Below, piece after piece: positions 35,469-44,316 of a stretch of 64,000 nucleotides of DNA. The notes below the pieces were generated by a model. It worked only from the letters and a program-made list of their open reading frames with translations, was not told where the DNA came from and did no database searches. The DNA is taken from assembly GCA_022760435.1 (NCBI GenBank), contig JALEFY010000001.1, positions 22,045 through 86,044 on the forward strand, read 5' to 3'. Made by a program: the position numbers and the translations under genes. The stretch's first letter is position 1. Each line of letters opens with the position of its first letter. Source of the stretch: Neomegalonema sp. GTDB taxonomy: Bacteria; Pseudomonadota; Alphaproteobacteria; Rhodobacterales; Rhodobacteraceae.

Positions 35469-36155
35469 CTAGCGAGCCTCCCCGGCATTTGCGCGGGCGG
35501 CCGCGTCTTCGATCGCATCTTCAGCCTCGTGGCTGGCAATCACCATTTCCAGATCTCCTCTCAGCAGGCGAAGCGCCGCCTGGATGAAGCGCCACAGCAG
35601 TAGCCCCATGCCAATGGGCAAGATGAAATAGGGGATAAAGCGCGGCATTTTCTCATACGCTTCGCCCTCATTCATCCAGTCGGCGAGGAATTGCATGAAT
35701 AAGGGCATGTCGATGTCCTGGACTTCGTACCAGGTCTTGGAGAGGAATTTTTCCTCGAACCCGGTTGGAAACCAGCGCCCGGTCGTTTGCGGCAGGCCAG
35801 CGAAATTCGCCCAGTAGTCCCACCCGCCCTTGAACAGCAAAAAGGCATAGGCAATGCACAGCGCGACCGCGATCAGGCCAAGCGCCTTGCGTATCGGAGC
35901 CGGCATAGCCGCGGCAACGACATCGACCCCGAGATGGGCGACAATCTTGACGTCATAGGAGGCCCCAAGCAGGACCATCCAGGCGAACAGAAACACTGTC
36001 GCCTCAAGGGCCCAGAGGATGTTGTCATTGAAAATATAGCGCGCAATCACATTGGCAAAGGTGATCAGGGTCATCAGTCCGAGCATGATCGCGATCAGCG
36101 TCTCCTCGAACGTATCGGTCACACTTCGCCGCGCTGTCGCCGAATGGGCGGACAT
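35469..36155 (-). CDS. dctQ: TRAP transporter small permease subunit DctQ
   Basis: A 228-residue membrane protein with four predicted helices. It begins with TFEETLIAIMLGLMTLITFANVIARYIF and continues EATVFLFAWMVLLGASYDVKIVAHLGVDVV, the DctQ family signature; a large extramembrane loop (about 120-175) lengthens it beyond the usual 160-180 residues. DctQ forms the membrane complex with DctM. AGGAG lies before the ATG at 36153-36155. It is the middle gene of dctP-dctQ-dctM, 232 bases downstream of dctP. Confidence 0.93.
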   Translation of the reverse strand: MSAHSATARRSVTDTFEETLIAIMLGLMTLITFANVIARYIFNDNILWALEATVFLFAWMVLLGASYDVKIVAHLGVDVVAAAMPAPIRKALGLIAVALCIAYAFLLFKGGWDYWANFAGLPQTTGRWFPTGFEEKFLSKTWYEVQDIDMPLFMQFLADWMNEGEAYEKMPRFIPYFILPIGMGLLLWRFIQAALRLLRGDLEMVIASHEAEDAIEDAAARANAGEAR

Positions 36156-36307
36156 GGCAAGCTCCTGTCATTTAGAATTACGAACGACCCCCGGTTCCCC
36201 CCGCGCCAGCCGCTCGCCGAACATGCCCGCCCCCAGGCGCGTTGCAGCGAGATGCGCGGCTGACCCGATCGAAGACACCGGGCTGCGCTTGCCTTTTGCG
36301 AGAGGTT

Positions 36308-36334
36308 GGGCAGGCCCCTGCGCAGGGCCTGCCC
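36308..36334 (-). other. Strong stem-loop between dctP and dctQ
   Basis: GGGCAGGCCC (36308-36317) and GGGCCTGCCC (36325-36334) form a perfect 10-bp GC stem with a 7-base loop about 55 bases after the dctP stop. No U-tract follows on the minus strand. Such hairpins after a binding-protein gene often protect its 3' mRNA end or attenuate transcription, giving more DctP than permease; that role is inferred. The rest of the 232-base spacer shows no gene. Confidence 0.7.
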
Positions 36335-36387
36335 GTTTCATGATCGCTTTCCCGGCCACAGTTCCAACCGCAGCCGGTGCTCGGCGA

Positions 36388-37389
36388 TTAGCTGTTATTG
36401 GCGCCAAGCGCGGCGTTGAGCAGATCGGACGGGACGTCTTTCTCGAATTTCTTCCAGACCGGCTTCATGGCTTCCACCCACTGGGAACGCTGCTCAGGGG
36501 TCAGGGTGCGCACGACGCCGCCCGCATCGATAATCGCCTGCTTGTTCTTCTGGTTCACCGCATAGGATTCCTTGTTGCGGGTCTCGGTCACTTCCTTGAG
36601 GATGGTCAGGAACTGGTCGCGCACATCCGCATCCAGGCCGTCGAGCCACTCGGTCGAAGTGACGACGAGATAGTCGAGTACGCCGTGATCGGTCTCGGTC
36701 ACGCCGTCCTGAACCTCGAAGAACTTCTTGCCGTAGATGTTCGACCAGGTGTTTTCCTGACCGTCGATAACGCCGGTTTGCAGGCCGCCATAGACTTCCT
36801 TGAAGGACATCTTTTGCGGGCTGGCGCCGAGCGCTTCAAACTGGGCGACGAGCACGTCAGAGGCTTGGACCCGGAACTTGAGGCCCGACGCATCTGCGGG
36901 CACCAGCAGCGGGCGGTTCGCCGACATCTGCTTCATGCCGTTATGCCAGAACGCGAGACCTTGCAGGCCGCGGCGGCGCATGCTGTCGAGCATCTTCTGG
37001 CCAGTCTCACCGTCCTGGAAGCGATCCACGGCCTCGATATTTTCGAACACGAAGGGCAGATCGAACAGGCGGAATTGCTTGGTGAATTTTTCGAACTTCG
37101 ACAGCGACGGCGCAGCGAGATGCACATCGCCTTGCAGCATCGCCTCGAGGACCTTGTTATCATCATACAGGGTCGAGTTCGGGTAGACTTCCATGCAAGC
37201 CGTCCCGTTCATCTCCTCGTTCACCCGCTTTTCAAGCAGCGAGGCAGCGATGCCCTTGGGGTGCTTGTCAGTGTTGGTGACGTGGCTGAACTTGATGACC
37301 ATCTCACCGGCATCACATGCCGCGAAAGCGGAGCCGGTGGAAAGGGCAACGACGGCAACAGCGGTTGCGATAGTGTTCTTGATCCGCAT
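36388..37389 (-). CDS. dctP: TRAP transporter substrate-binding protein DctP
   Basis: A 333-residue periplasmic solute-binding protein. Signal peptide NTIATAVAVVALSTGSAFA is cleaved near residue 23. The mature protein has the DctP-family elements VIKFSHVTNTDKHPKGIAASLLEKRVNE, LKFRVQASDVLVAQFEALGASPQKMSFKEVYGGLQTGVIDGQENTWSNI, including the conserved Arg that clamps the ligand carboxylate. The ATG at 37387-37389 is chosen because GGGAGG precedes it and the signal peptide starts there. It heads dctPQM, and dctBD just upstream suggest a C4-dicarboxylate such as succinate or malate. Confidence 0.95.
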   Translation of the reverse strand: MRIKNTIATAVAVVALSTGSAFAACDAGEMVIKFSHVTNTDKHPKGIAASLLEKRVNEEMNGTACMEVYPNSTLYDDNKVLEAMLQGDVHLAAPSLSKFEKFTKQFRLFDLPFVFENIEAVDRFQDGETGQKMLDSMRRRGLQGLAFWHNGMKQMSANRPLLVPADASGLKFRVQASDVLVAQFEALGASPQKMSFKEVYGGLQTGVIDGQENTWSNIYGKKFFEVQDGVTETDHGVLDYLVVTSTEWLDGLDADVRDQFLTILKEVTETRNKESYAVNQKNKQAIIDAGGVVRTLTPEQRSQWVEAMKPVWKKFEKDVPSDLLNAALGANNS

Positions 37390-37649
37390 TTGGTTGAACC
37401 TCCCGAAGATTGCGGTTGATGACGCCCGCTGCGCGAGCATCATGGGTCAGCAGACGCAGGGGGGACCATTGTTGCTCCCTTCTGCCTGCTTGGCGCATAG
37501 CTGTCATGCGCGCGGCACAGGCTGCAACGCTCGAAAATGGTTGATGTTTGTGAAAACCGGCCTGTTCGCGATGCGCGTTTCCGCTTCCACCCAAAGCCGT
37601 TTCTGGCGCGGGTGGATCGCGAAACATTGCTCGGTGCCGTCGCGGCAGG
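37390..37649 (-). promoter_or_regulatory. Upstream region of dctP
   Basis: This 260-base gap between the dctD stop and the dctP start must hold the dctP promoter. I searched it for a sigma54 -24/-12 element (TGGCAC-N5-TTGC) on the minus strand and found none; the nearest look-alike is on the wrong strand with wrong spacing. The GGGAGG of dctP is at its end. No gene or RNA was recognised. Confidence 0.45.
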
Positions 37650-39023
37650 TCAGTCGTCGCTCTCGGCGCCGAAATCCTGCCTTTTGAGATTATAGCGCTG
37701 CATCTTCTCGTAGAGCGTCTTGCGGCTCATGCCCAAGGCCTCATAGGTCGCCTTCAACGAGCCGGCATGGCGGGCAAGAGTGGCGGCGATCGCATTCTTT
37801 TCGAATCGCTCGGTTTGCTCGGCCAGCGTGCCGGCCATCGGGATCGGCGGCGCGTCATGCACCGGCAGGCCGAGGACGAAGCGTTCGGCGGCGTTGCGCA
37901 TTTCCCGCACATTGCCGGGCCACTCCATCAGCGAGATCGCGGCAAGGGTCTCTGGCGTCACCTCCGGCGCGCTGCGCCCGACGCGCCTTGCCGCCTGGTG
38001 AACCAGATGCTGGAACAATCGCGGCGCATCCTCCATTCGCTCGCGCAGCGCCGGAATGCGTAAGGTCACCACCGCGAGCCGATAGAGAAGGTCATCGCGA
38101 AACTCGCCGCTCGCAGCCATGGCGGTCAGGTCGCGGTTCGAGGCGGCGATGAAGCGCACATTGAGCGGCAGGCGCTCATTGGAGCCCAGCCGCTCGATCG
38201 CCCGGTCCTCGATCACCCGCAACAGCTTGGCCTGAAGCGCCAGCGGCGCCGCGCCGATCTCATCGAGAAACAGCGTGCCGTCGCGGGCGTGCTCGAACTT
38301 GCCATAGCGGGCGCGATGGGCGCCGGGAAAGGCACCTGCCTCATGGCCGAAAAGCTCCGATTCGATCGACCCGCTGGGCAGTGCCGCCAGATTGACGGCG
38401 ACAAAGGGTTTGTCGGCGCGGTCCGAGAGCTCATGAACGGCGCGGGCCGCGAGCTCCTTGCCGGTCCCGGTCTCGCCCAGAATGAGCACATCGATATCGG
38501 ACGCTGCAATCGCGCGCAGCTTGTCGCGCAGCTCAACCATCGTCGCGGCCTGGCCGACCAGCTTGTGGTCGAGCGGGTCGGCATCCGCGAGCTCGGCGCG
38601 CATGCTGCGATTCTCCAGCGCCATGCGCCGCAAACGGGCCGCGCGGCTGACGCTCTCGATCAGTCTGGCGGTCGCGAAGGGTTTTTCGAGAAAGTCATAA
38701 GCCCCTCGCCGCATCGCCTCGACCGCGAGCGGCACATCGCCGTGACCGGTGATCAGGATGACCGGAATGTCCGGATCGATCGCCCGCACCGCATCAAGCA
38801 GCGCCATGCCGTCGAATTTGGGCATGCGGATATCGGAGACGATCACCCCGGCGAATTGTCCCGAGACCCGCTCGAGCACGCGTTCGGCGCGGGCAAAGGC
38901 GGCGGTGTCGAACCCTTCGAGCTCCAGCGCCTGCCCGATGGAGGTGCGCACATCCTCCTCGTCATCGACAAGCAGGACCAGCGGCGCGCCGTCATCGCTC
39001 CCGGTTTTTGGGTCCTTGATCAT
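37650..39023 (-). CDS. dctD: DctD-type sigma54-dependent response regulator
   Basis: A 457-residue NtrC-family regulator. The receiver domain (about 15-130) contains LVDDEEDVRTS, the phosphorylated Asp in VIVSDIRMP, the Thr of LITGHGD and the Lys of FLEKPF. The AAA+ domain (about 155-390) has Walker A GETGTGKE and Walker B TLFLDEIG. The sigma54-contact loop reads GAFPGA where GAFTGA is expected. A C-terminal Fis-type helix-turn-helix ends the protein (LKATYEALGMSRKTLYEKMQRYNL). The start ATG at 39021-39023 overlaps the dctB stop as ATGA. With DctB it should switch on dctPQM in response to dicarboxylates. Confidence 0.92.
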   Translation of the reverse strand: MIKDPKTGSDDGAPLVLLVDDEEDVRTSIGQALELEGFDTAAFARAERVLERVSGQFAGVIVSDIRMPKFDGMALLDAVRAIDPDIPVILITGHGDVPLAVEAMRRGAYDFLEKPFATARLIESVSRAARLRRMALENRSMRAELADADPLDHKLVGQAATMVELRDKLRAIAASDIDVLILGETGTGKELAARAVHELSDRADKPFVAVNLAALPSGSIESELFGHEAGAFPGAHRARYGKFEHARDGTLFLDEIGAAPLALQAKLLRVIEDRAIERLGSNERLPLNVRFIAASNRDLTAMAASGEFRDDLLYRLAVVTLRIPALRERMEDAPRLFQHLVHQAARRVGRSAPEVTPETLAAISLMEWPGNVREMRNAAERFVLGLPVHDAPPIPMAGTLAEQTERFEKNAIAATLARHAGSLKATYEALGMSRKTLYEKMQRYNLKRQDFGAESDD

Positions 39024-40912
39024 GACAGCTCTCCGATCGGTTGCGGTTGCTGTGCCGGGCGGGCCTGGCGGAGGCTGATCGAGAACCGAGCGCCGCCGTC
39101 CATCCGGTTCTCGGCCCATAAATGGCCGCCGAAATCCTTGACGATGTTATAGGAGATCGACAGGCCGAGCCCCAGCCCCTTGCCGGTTTCCTTGGTGCTG
39201 AAAAACGGATCGAAAAGCTTCTCCAGAACCTGAGCTGACAGGCCGGGCCCATTGTCCTCGACGCGAAGGAGGATCCGCTCCTCGGCGCCGTTTGCGTCCC
39301 GGCTCTCGCCCTCTGCGCTCTGGCGCGTGGCGGTGATGGCGATCTGCGGCTGTTCGGTGCCTTCGCAAGCATCAATGGCATTGCTGACGAGATTGATCAG
39401 CACATGCTGAAGCCGGATCTGCCCGCCCATCACCATCAGATCCGCCGGGCAATCAACGCTGAGCCGTGTTCCCGCTTTTTCCACCCTAGCATTGACGAGC
39501 GCCAGCGCCTCTTCGATCGTGAGCGCCAGATTGACCGGCTCCACCGTATCGCGGGGCTTACGGGCAAATCCGTTCAGATGCTTGGAGAGCTGCGCCATCC
39601 GGTCGGTCAGCCGGGCGATCCGGTTGAGGTTTTCGCGGGTGCGATCGAGATTGCCGCGATCAAGGAAAGCCACGCCGTTCTCCGCATAGGCCCGGATCGC
39701 GCCGAGCGGCTGGTTGAACTCATGCGAGAGCGAGGTGGACATCTGACCCAGGGCCGCGAGCTTTGCCGCCTGGATCAGCTCGCTTTGCGTCTGGCGCAAG
39801 TCGGTTTCCGCCTGGATGCGCTCAGCGACCTCACGCGCCAGCGCGGCATTGGACGCGCTCAGATCGGCGGTGCGCGCGGTGACCGCTCGCTCGAGCCTTT
39901 CCTGTGCCGCCTGCCGCTCGACAAGCTGTTCGATCAGGCGCCGACGGCGCTGCCAGATCACGATTGCACCGAGGATCACCGCGAGCGCGGCGCTGCCGGC
40001 AAGCAGGGTAGCGGTAAGGATCTGGCTTCGGGTCGAGCGGGTCGGTTGCAACAGATGCAGCTCCCAGCCCGGTATCGGGGCAACGCGGCTCAGATGCAGA
40101 TAGGAGAGGGCGCCATCCGCGCCGCTCTGCTGGCTGACCAGGGCGCCTTGTTCGGGCGCTGTCGCGGTGAGCGCGCTCACCGGGATCGCGGTCAGTTTGT
40201 CGAGATCGAACTGACGGCTCCGTGCGATCGCGGCGCGCTCGTCCTCATCAAGCGGCGCGAGGGTGCGCAGCCGCCAATCGGTGCGTCCGGCGGCGACAAT
40301 CACCCCGCTTCGATCGCTGATAAAGACCTCGCCTTGTGCGGAGCTGAGCTCGGCCTCGATCTGCTCGATCGAGACCTTCACCACGACAACGCCAATGGTG
40401 CGTTGCAGGTCGCGCACCGGATAGGAGAAGTAATAGCCGCGCTTACCCGAAGAGGTGCCGAGAGCGAAATACTGCCCGAGCCGCCCGTTCATCGCCATCG
40501 TGAAATAGGGGCGAAAGCTGTAGTCATTGCCCACAAATGAGATCGGCTGATCCCAGTTCGATGCGGCGATGGTGATGCCGTGCTGGTCGAGAAGGTAGGT
40601 ATCCGCAGCGCCGGTCTGCCAGGTCCAGCGGGTCAGGCGCTCATTGACCAGATCGAGCTGAACGCCATCCTCCGGATTGCGCAGGGCCGAGATGATCTCC
40701 GGGTTCTGCGCATAGATCGGGGCGAGCGCGCGAAATCGGCTGATCCAGCCATTGATGATCTCCGAGTAAAGCCGAAGCGTCGTGCGCCCCTGTTCGCGCA
40801 ATTCCTGCTGGTAGCGCCCGCTCGCCAGATGATGCGTGATCGCCATGGCGAGGCCAAGGGTGGCGAGCGCGGCAATCAGCATCAACAATCGGCGGCGAAA
40901 GCTTGGGGTCAT
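39020..40912 (-). CDS. dctB: DctB-type sensor histidine kinase
   Basis: A 630-residue membrane kinase. Two membrane helices (about 9-30 and 300-320) flank a periplasmic dCache/PAS-like sensor domain containing FVGNDYSFRPYFTMAMNGRLGQYFALGTSSGKRGYYFSYPV, the DctB ligand-binding block. A coiled coil leads to the H-box AALGQMSTSLSHEFNQPLGAIRAYAENG, then N-box LINLVSNAIDAC, and the G-boxes VEDNGPGLS and GKGLGLGLSIS. It senses C4-dicarboxylates in the periplasm and phosphorylates DctD. It is translationally coupled to dctD. The ATG at 40910-40912 starts MTPSFRRRLLML. Confidence 0.94.
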   Translation of the reverse strand: MTPSFRRRLLMLIAALATLGLAMAITHHLASGRYQQELREQGRTTLRLYSEIINGWISRFRALAPIYAQNPEIISALRNPEDGVQLDLVNERLTRWTWQTGAADTYLLDQHGITIAASNWDQPISFVGNDYSFRPYFTMAMNGRLGQYFALGTSSGKRGYYFSYPVRDLQRTIGVVVVKVSIEQIEAELSSAQGEVFISDRSGVIVAAGRTDWRLRTLAPLDEDERAAIARSRQFDLDKLTAIPVSALTATAPEQGALVSQQSGADGALSYLHLSRVAPIPGWELHLLQPTRSTRSQILTATLLAGSAALAVILGAIVIWQRRRRLIEQLVERQAAQERLERAVTARTADLSASNAALAREVAERIQAETDLRQTQSELIQAAKLAALGQMSTSLSHEFNQPLGAIRAYAENGVAFLDRGNLDRTRENLNRIARLTDRMAQLSKHLNGFARKPRDTVEPVNLALTIEEALALVNARVEKAGTRLSVDCPADLMVMGGQIRLQHVLINLVSNAIDACEGTEQPQIAITATRQSAEGESRDANGAEERILLRVEDNGPGLSAQVLEKLFDPFFSTKETGKGLGLGLSISYNIVKDFGGHLWAENRMDGGARFSISLRQARPAQQPQPIGELS

Positions 40913-40990
40913 GGGCCTGGTACTTCGCGAAGGGGCTGCCGCAGCTTAACGCCCAAGCTTAAGGATTGTCCAAATCTGCGGGCATTGCTC

Positions 40991-41749
40991 CTAGAGGCGA
41001 ATGACCGAGATCAGTCGGCCATAATCACCTTCCTTGCGGTGGACCGCCCGGCGGTTGGAGTAGAACCGCGCCTCATCGTCATAGGTGCACGCGCCGACCC
41101 AGCTCGCCTGCGCGACCCCGGCAGTCTTCAGGCGCGCGAGGCAATAGGCGGGCAGGTCGAAGAGCGCATGCCCGCCAAGGGGCGAAGGGCGGAAGAACCG
41201 CCTGTTCTGCGGGTCCGCAGCCTCGAAGCGTTCTTGATATTCGGCGCCGACCTCGTACCAGTCCGGGCCGATGCACGGGCCGATCACAGCGCTGATTGCA
41301 TCAGCACGCGCGCCAAGGCTGGCCATCTTGGCCAGCGTGTCCTCGATCACCCCATCGAGCGCGCCTTTCCAGCCAGCATGGCAGCCGCCAATGACCTGGG
41401 CTTGCGGATCTTGAAACAGGATCGGCGCGCAATCGGCGGTGAGAATGCCGATCGCGAGACCGGGGGTGGCGGTCACGATCCCGTCGACCTGCGGCGCCTC
41501 GTTTTGCCACGGCGTCTCAGTAATCACCGATGCCGCGCTATGGACCTGGAAGGCGCTGAGCAGATGATCGGGTGCCACTCCGATATGCTCGGCGACCAGA
41601 GCGCGGTTGTGCCGGACATTCTCGACCGTATCCGCCTTCGCGCCCCAGCCGCATTGCAGTGAGGCATAGATGCCGCCAGAGACCCCGCCCTTGCGGGTGA
41701 AAAAGCCATGCCGCGCGGCGAGTGCCGGATGGGTGAGGGTTTCGATCAT
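40991..41749 (-). CDS. pgeF: Purine nucleoside phosphorylase/laccase-domain protein (YfiH/PgeF family)
   Basis: A 252-residue protein of the multicopper polyphenol-oxidase-like (DUF152/YfiH) family. The metal-site residues are visible in AFQVHSAASV, LTADCAPILF and GGCHAGWKGALDGVIE; VGPCIGPDWYEVGAEY-type residues follow. The E. coli member corrects misincorporated L-Ser in UDP-MurNAc peptides, and others act on purine nucleosides. The ATG at 41747-41749 overlaps the midA stop as ATGA, with AGGAGAG upstream. Third gene of lgt-midA-pgeF, a conserved alphaproteobacterial order. Confidence 0.93.
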   Translation of the reverse strand: MIETLTHPALAARHGFFTRKGGVSGGIYASLQCGWGAKADTVENVRHNRALVAEHIGVAPDHLLSAFQVHSAASVITETPWQNEAPQVDGIVTATPGLAIGILTADCAPILFQDPQAQVIGGCHAGWKGALDGVIEDTLAKMASLGARADAISAVIGPCIGPDWYEVGAEYQERFEAADPQNRRFFRPSPLGGHALFDLPAYCLARLKTAGVAQASWVGACTYDDEARFYSNRRAVHRKEGDYGRLISVIRL

Positions 41750-42870
41750 GACGTCTCTCCTGAAGGCGCGAGCGGGGCAGGTTCGAAAGCGGGTAGCGGC
41801 GGGGCGGCGGGTGCGCATAGTGCCATGGCCTTGAACAGCAGGCCCATTTCATCGGGATGGGTGAGCCGGTGCAGCCCGGCGGCGATTTCCTCGGCCCTCT
41901 CCGGCGCGCTGCGGGCCAGTTGCGCCGCGCGCGCTTCAGCACCCAGCAGGCGCAGCAGCGAGCCTTGCGAGAGCACCGGTGCCACCCGCGTAGCGCTCGC
42001 GGATCGAGCCAATGCGCTGAAATTGACATGGGCGGTCAGATCCGCCTGACCGGGCTCGGCAAGAGGCGAAACCGGCTTGTGGTTTTGGAGCGCCTGAAAC
42101 GTGTCTGCGGTCCAGCCGCGACTTTCTGGCTCTTCATACCCGTAATCGATGACCAGCGCCGCACCGCCCCGCCTTGCGATGCGTTGGGCGAGATCCGAGA
42201 GCACGGCTGAAGAAGCGGGGGAGGTCTCGAACACATCGCCCGGCTGCGGGGCATTGGGCGCGCGCCAGATCGGATCCGCACCCGGCCAGGCGGATGTGAG
42301 AACGGGGATGAGCTGCCCTTCGTGCAGATCGATGCCGCGCTCGCGCCATTGAGCAGCCTGTCCTTGAGCCTGCCATTGCCATTGCGCGATCGGCAAGGCG
42401 TCGAAAAACTCGTTGGCGATCACCAGAAGCGGCAGATCGGGCAGATCCTCCACCCGGTCGAGCCAGCTGGGTTGATGGCCCGCCAGCCGTGCCGCCTGCG
42501 CCTCGCGCAGGCCCGGCGAGGTCTCGACCAGACAAAGCTGTGCCGCGTCAGCAAAGCCCGGCACCATGCGCGCGGCACGCAGCGCGTCTTGCATCAACGT
42601 CCCGCGTCCCGACCCAAGCTCAACCAGCGCAAACCGCTCAGGGCGATCCTGATCAAGCCAGACCTGCACCAGCCACAGGCCCAGGAGCTCGCCAAAGATC
42701 TGGCTGATCTCTGGCGCGGTGGTGAAGTCCCCCAGCGCGCCGAGCGGGTCTCGGGTCCGGTAATAGCCATGCTCAGGATGGGCCAGGCACAGGTCCATAT
42801 AGCGCGCGAGCCCCATCGGGCCGGCTTTGGCGATCTCGGCCCGGATCAGATCTGCAAGCGCCGCGCTCAT
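41746..42870 (-). CDS. MidA/NDUFAF7-family SAM-dependent methyltransferase
   Basis: A 374-residue methyltransferase. The N-terminus PMGLARYMDLCLAHPEHGYYRTRDPLGALGDFTTAPEISQIFGELLG is the hallmark of the MidA (DUF185) family, and LVELGSGRGTLM is SAM motif I; NEFFDALPIAQW follows as in NDUFAF7. The mitochondrial homologue dimethylates an arginine of the complex I 49-kDa subunit; the bacterial role may be similar but is not proven. The ATG overlaps the lgt stop as ATGA and its stop overlaps the pgeF start, so all three genes are coupled. Confidence 0.92.
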   Translation of the reverse strand: MSAALADLIRAEIAKAGPMGLARYMDLCLAHPEHGYYRTRDPLGALGDFTTAPEISQIFGELLGLWLVQVWLDQDRPERFALVELGSGRGTLMQDALRAARMVPGFADAAQLCLVETSPGLREAQAARLAGHQPSWLDRVEDLPDLPLLVIANEFFDALPIAQWQWQAQGQAAQWRERGIDLHEGQLIPVLTSAWPGADPIWRAPNAPQPGDVFETSPASSAVLSDLAQRIARRGGAALVIDYGYEEPESRGWTADTFQALQNHKPVSPLAEPGQADLTAHVNFSALARSASATRVAPVLSQGSLLRLLGAEARAAQLARSAPERAEEIAAGLHRLTHPDEMGLLFKAMALCAPAAPPLPAFEPAPLAPSGETS

Positions 42871-43823
42871 GCGGATTTGAGCAGGCGGCCGCGCCGCGCG
42901 AGATGCAGGAAGATGAGCCCGGCGATGATCATCGGGATGCAGAGCAGTTGCCCGCGCGTGATCTCGATGCCCAGAGGATAAAAGCTCTTGAGCGGGTCGG
43001 GCTCGCGGAAGAATTCGCAGAACCCGCGCGCCAGCCCATAGCCGATCAGGAACACGCCGGTGCAGGTGCCCGGACGCTTGAGCGCATCGGTGCGCCAGAC
43101 CAGATAGGCGAGCACGGCAAAGAGCAGCAGGCCCTCGGTCGCAGCCTCATAGAGCTGGCTCGCGTGGCGGGGCATATCGGCGGTCTTCAGCAATTCGACC
43201 CCGAAACTGCGCAATTCCGGATCGGCAGCGTTGGAAAGGGCGCGGGCCATGGTCTCGACTTGCGGAAAATGCATGCCCCAGGGCTGCTCGGTGATCCGCC
43301 CCCATAGCTCGCCATTGACGAAATTGGCCAGGCGGCCAAAGAACAGCCCGATCGGGGTCGCCGTCGCGACCGCATCGCCGAGCTGAAATTTCGGGATGCC
43401 ATTGGCGTTCGAGTAGAGGATCACCGCGAGGATGACGCCGAGCGCGCCGCCATGAAAGGCCATGCCGCCCTCCCACAGCGCCGGAATGCGCAGCGGGTCG
43501 GTCCAGATCATGTCGGGCTGATAAAACAGCACATAGCCAAGCCGCCCGCCCGCGACCACGCCGATCACCATATAGAAGAGCAGATCCTCGACCTTGCCCG
43601 GCGCCATCGGCGCCTTGCCTGCGGGCCAGAGAGCGTCTTGCTTCATCAGCCGGTAAACCCAGAAGGCGCCAAGGATCAGCCCGGCGAGATAGGACAGGGC
43701 GTACCAGCGGATTGGCATGTCCGGCAGGATGCCAAAGCCGGGGATCGTCACCAGATTGGGGTCGAGATCGGGAAATTGCAGCGCCAGCGGCGCAAGCAGG
43801 ATCAGGGCAGCGGTTGGCAGCAT
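42867..43823 (-). CDS. lgt: Prolipoprotein diacylglyceryl transferase
   Basis: A 318-residue inner-membrane enzyme that transfers diacylglycerol from phosphatidylglycerol to the lipobox Cys of prolipoproteins. Conserved elements are IRWYALSYLAGLILG, GGRLGYVLFYQ, EGGMAFHGGALG with the essential His, and IGLFFGRLANFVNGELWGR, the Lgt signature with its catalytic Arg and Glu. Seven helices are predicted. The start is ATG 43821-43823 rather than the GTG two codons upstream, because AAGAGG is then correctly spaced. First gene of lgt-midA-pgeF; a CtrA box lies about 145 bases upstream, between it and the divergent UbiK-like gene. Confidence 0.96.
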   Translation of the reverse strand: MLPTAALILLAPLALQFPDLDPNLVTIPGFGILPDMPIRWYALSYLAGLILGAFWVYRLMKQDALWPAGKAPMAPGKVEDLLFYMVIGVVAGGRLGYVLFYQPDMIWTDPLRIPALWEGGMAFHGGALGVILAVILYSNANGIPKFQLGDAVATATPIGLFFGRLANFVNGELWGRITEQPWGMHFPQVETMARALSNAADPELRSFGVELLKTADMPRHASQLYEAATEGLLLFAVLAYLVWRTDALKRPGTCTGVFLIGYGLARGFCEFFREPDPLKSFYPLGIEITRGQLLCIPMIIAGLIFLHLARRGRLLKSA

Positions 43824-43967
43824 CGTCACGCCTCTTAAGGTGGATCGCCCCGCGCTTCAACACCGCCAATCTGGCGAGAACAAGGGGGCGGACATTGCGC
43901 GCATTGTCCTAGCCCTAAAACACCGCCATATTCCAGACACAAGCGGGTGCAAAACGGCCCAATTCCC

Positions 43968-43982
43968 TTAACGGGTCGTTAA
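43968..43982. promoter_or_regulatory. Perfect CtrA binding box
   Basis: TTAA-CGGGTCG-TTAA, followed by C, matches the full CtrA consensus TTAA-N7-TTAAC. It lies between divergent lgt and the UbiK-like gene, 50 bases before the latter's ATG, so the UbiK-like gene is the nearer target. Confidence 0.7.
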
Positions 43983-44031
43983 CCTTTTGCGCCGTTCAAT
44001 GGGTTCACTAAAGGTAAACGGGAATCGGAAG

Positions 44032-44316
44032 ATGACTGATCCATTCAAGCCGGGCAGCGGCTTTGGCGGGTTTCCCTCCAACAAGTTGTTCGATGATCTG
44101 ACGAAACTTGCCACCAACGCCGCTGGCGTCGCGCAAGGAGCGAAGGACGAGGTGGAGATGATCTTCCGCTCGCGCATGGACCGCTGGATGGCGGATCGTG
44201 ACTTCGTCTCCCGCGAGGAGTTCGAGGTTGTGCGCGAGATGGCACAGAAGGCGCGCGAAGAGAATGACGCGCTGAAAGCACGGATTGAGGCGTTAGAGGC
44301 CAAGATACAGGCATAG
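44032..44316 (+). CDS. Accessory factor UbiK family (BMFP) protein
   Basis: A 94-residue cytosolic protein of the BMFP/UbiK type. The first half has a Gly/Phe-rich start and an amphipathic helix (KLFDDLTKLATNAAGVAQGAKDEVE); the second half is MADRDFVSREEFEVVREMAQKAREENDALKARIEALEAKI, a trimeric coiled coil with the family's D-F-V-x-R-E-E-F signature. UbiK aids assembly of the aerobic ubiquinone-biosynthesis complex in E. coli, and a BMFP homologue has membrane-fusing activity. The ATG at 44032 is preferred over an upstream in-frame TTG because the family begins near MTDP and GGAA precedes it. Confidence 0.85.
   Translation: MTDPFKPGSGFGGFPSNKLFDDLTKLATNAAGVAQGAKDEVEMIFRSRMDRWMADRDFVSREEFEVVREMAQKAREENDALKARIEALEAKIQA

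Noticed and set aside
37513..37526. GGCACAGGCTGCA as a sigma54 promoter for dctP
   Set aside because: It is on the plus strand, pointing away from dctP, and the GG-GC spacing is two bases too short.
40946..40962. TTAA pair upstream of dctB as a CtrA box
   Set aside because: Spacing is nine bases, not seven.
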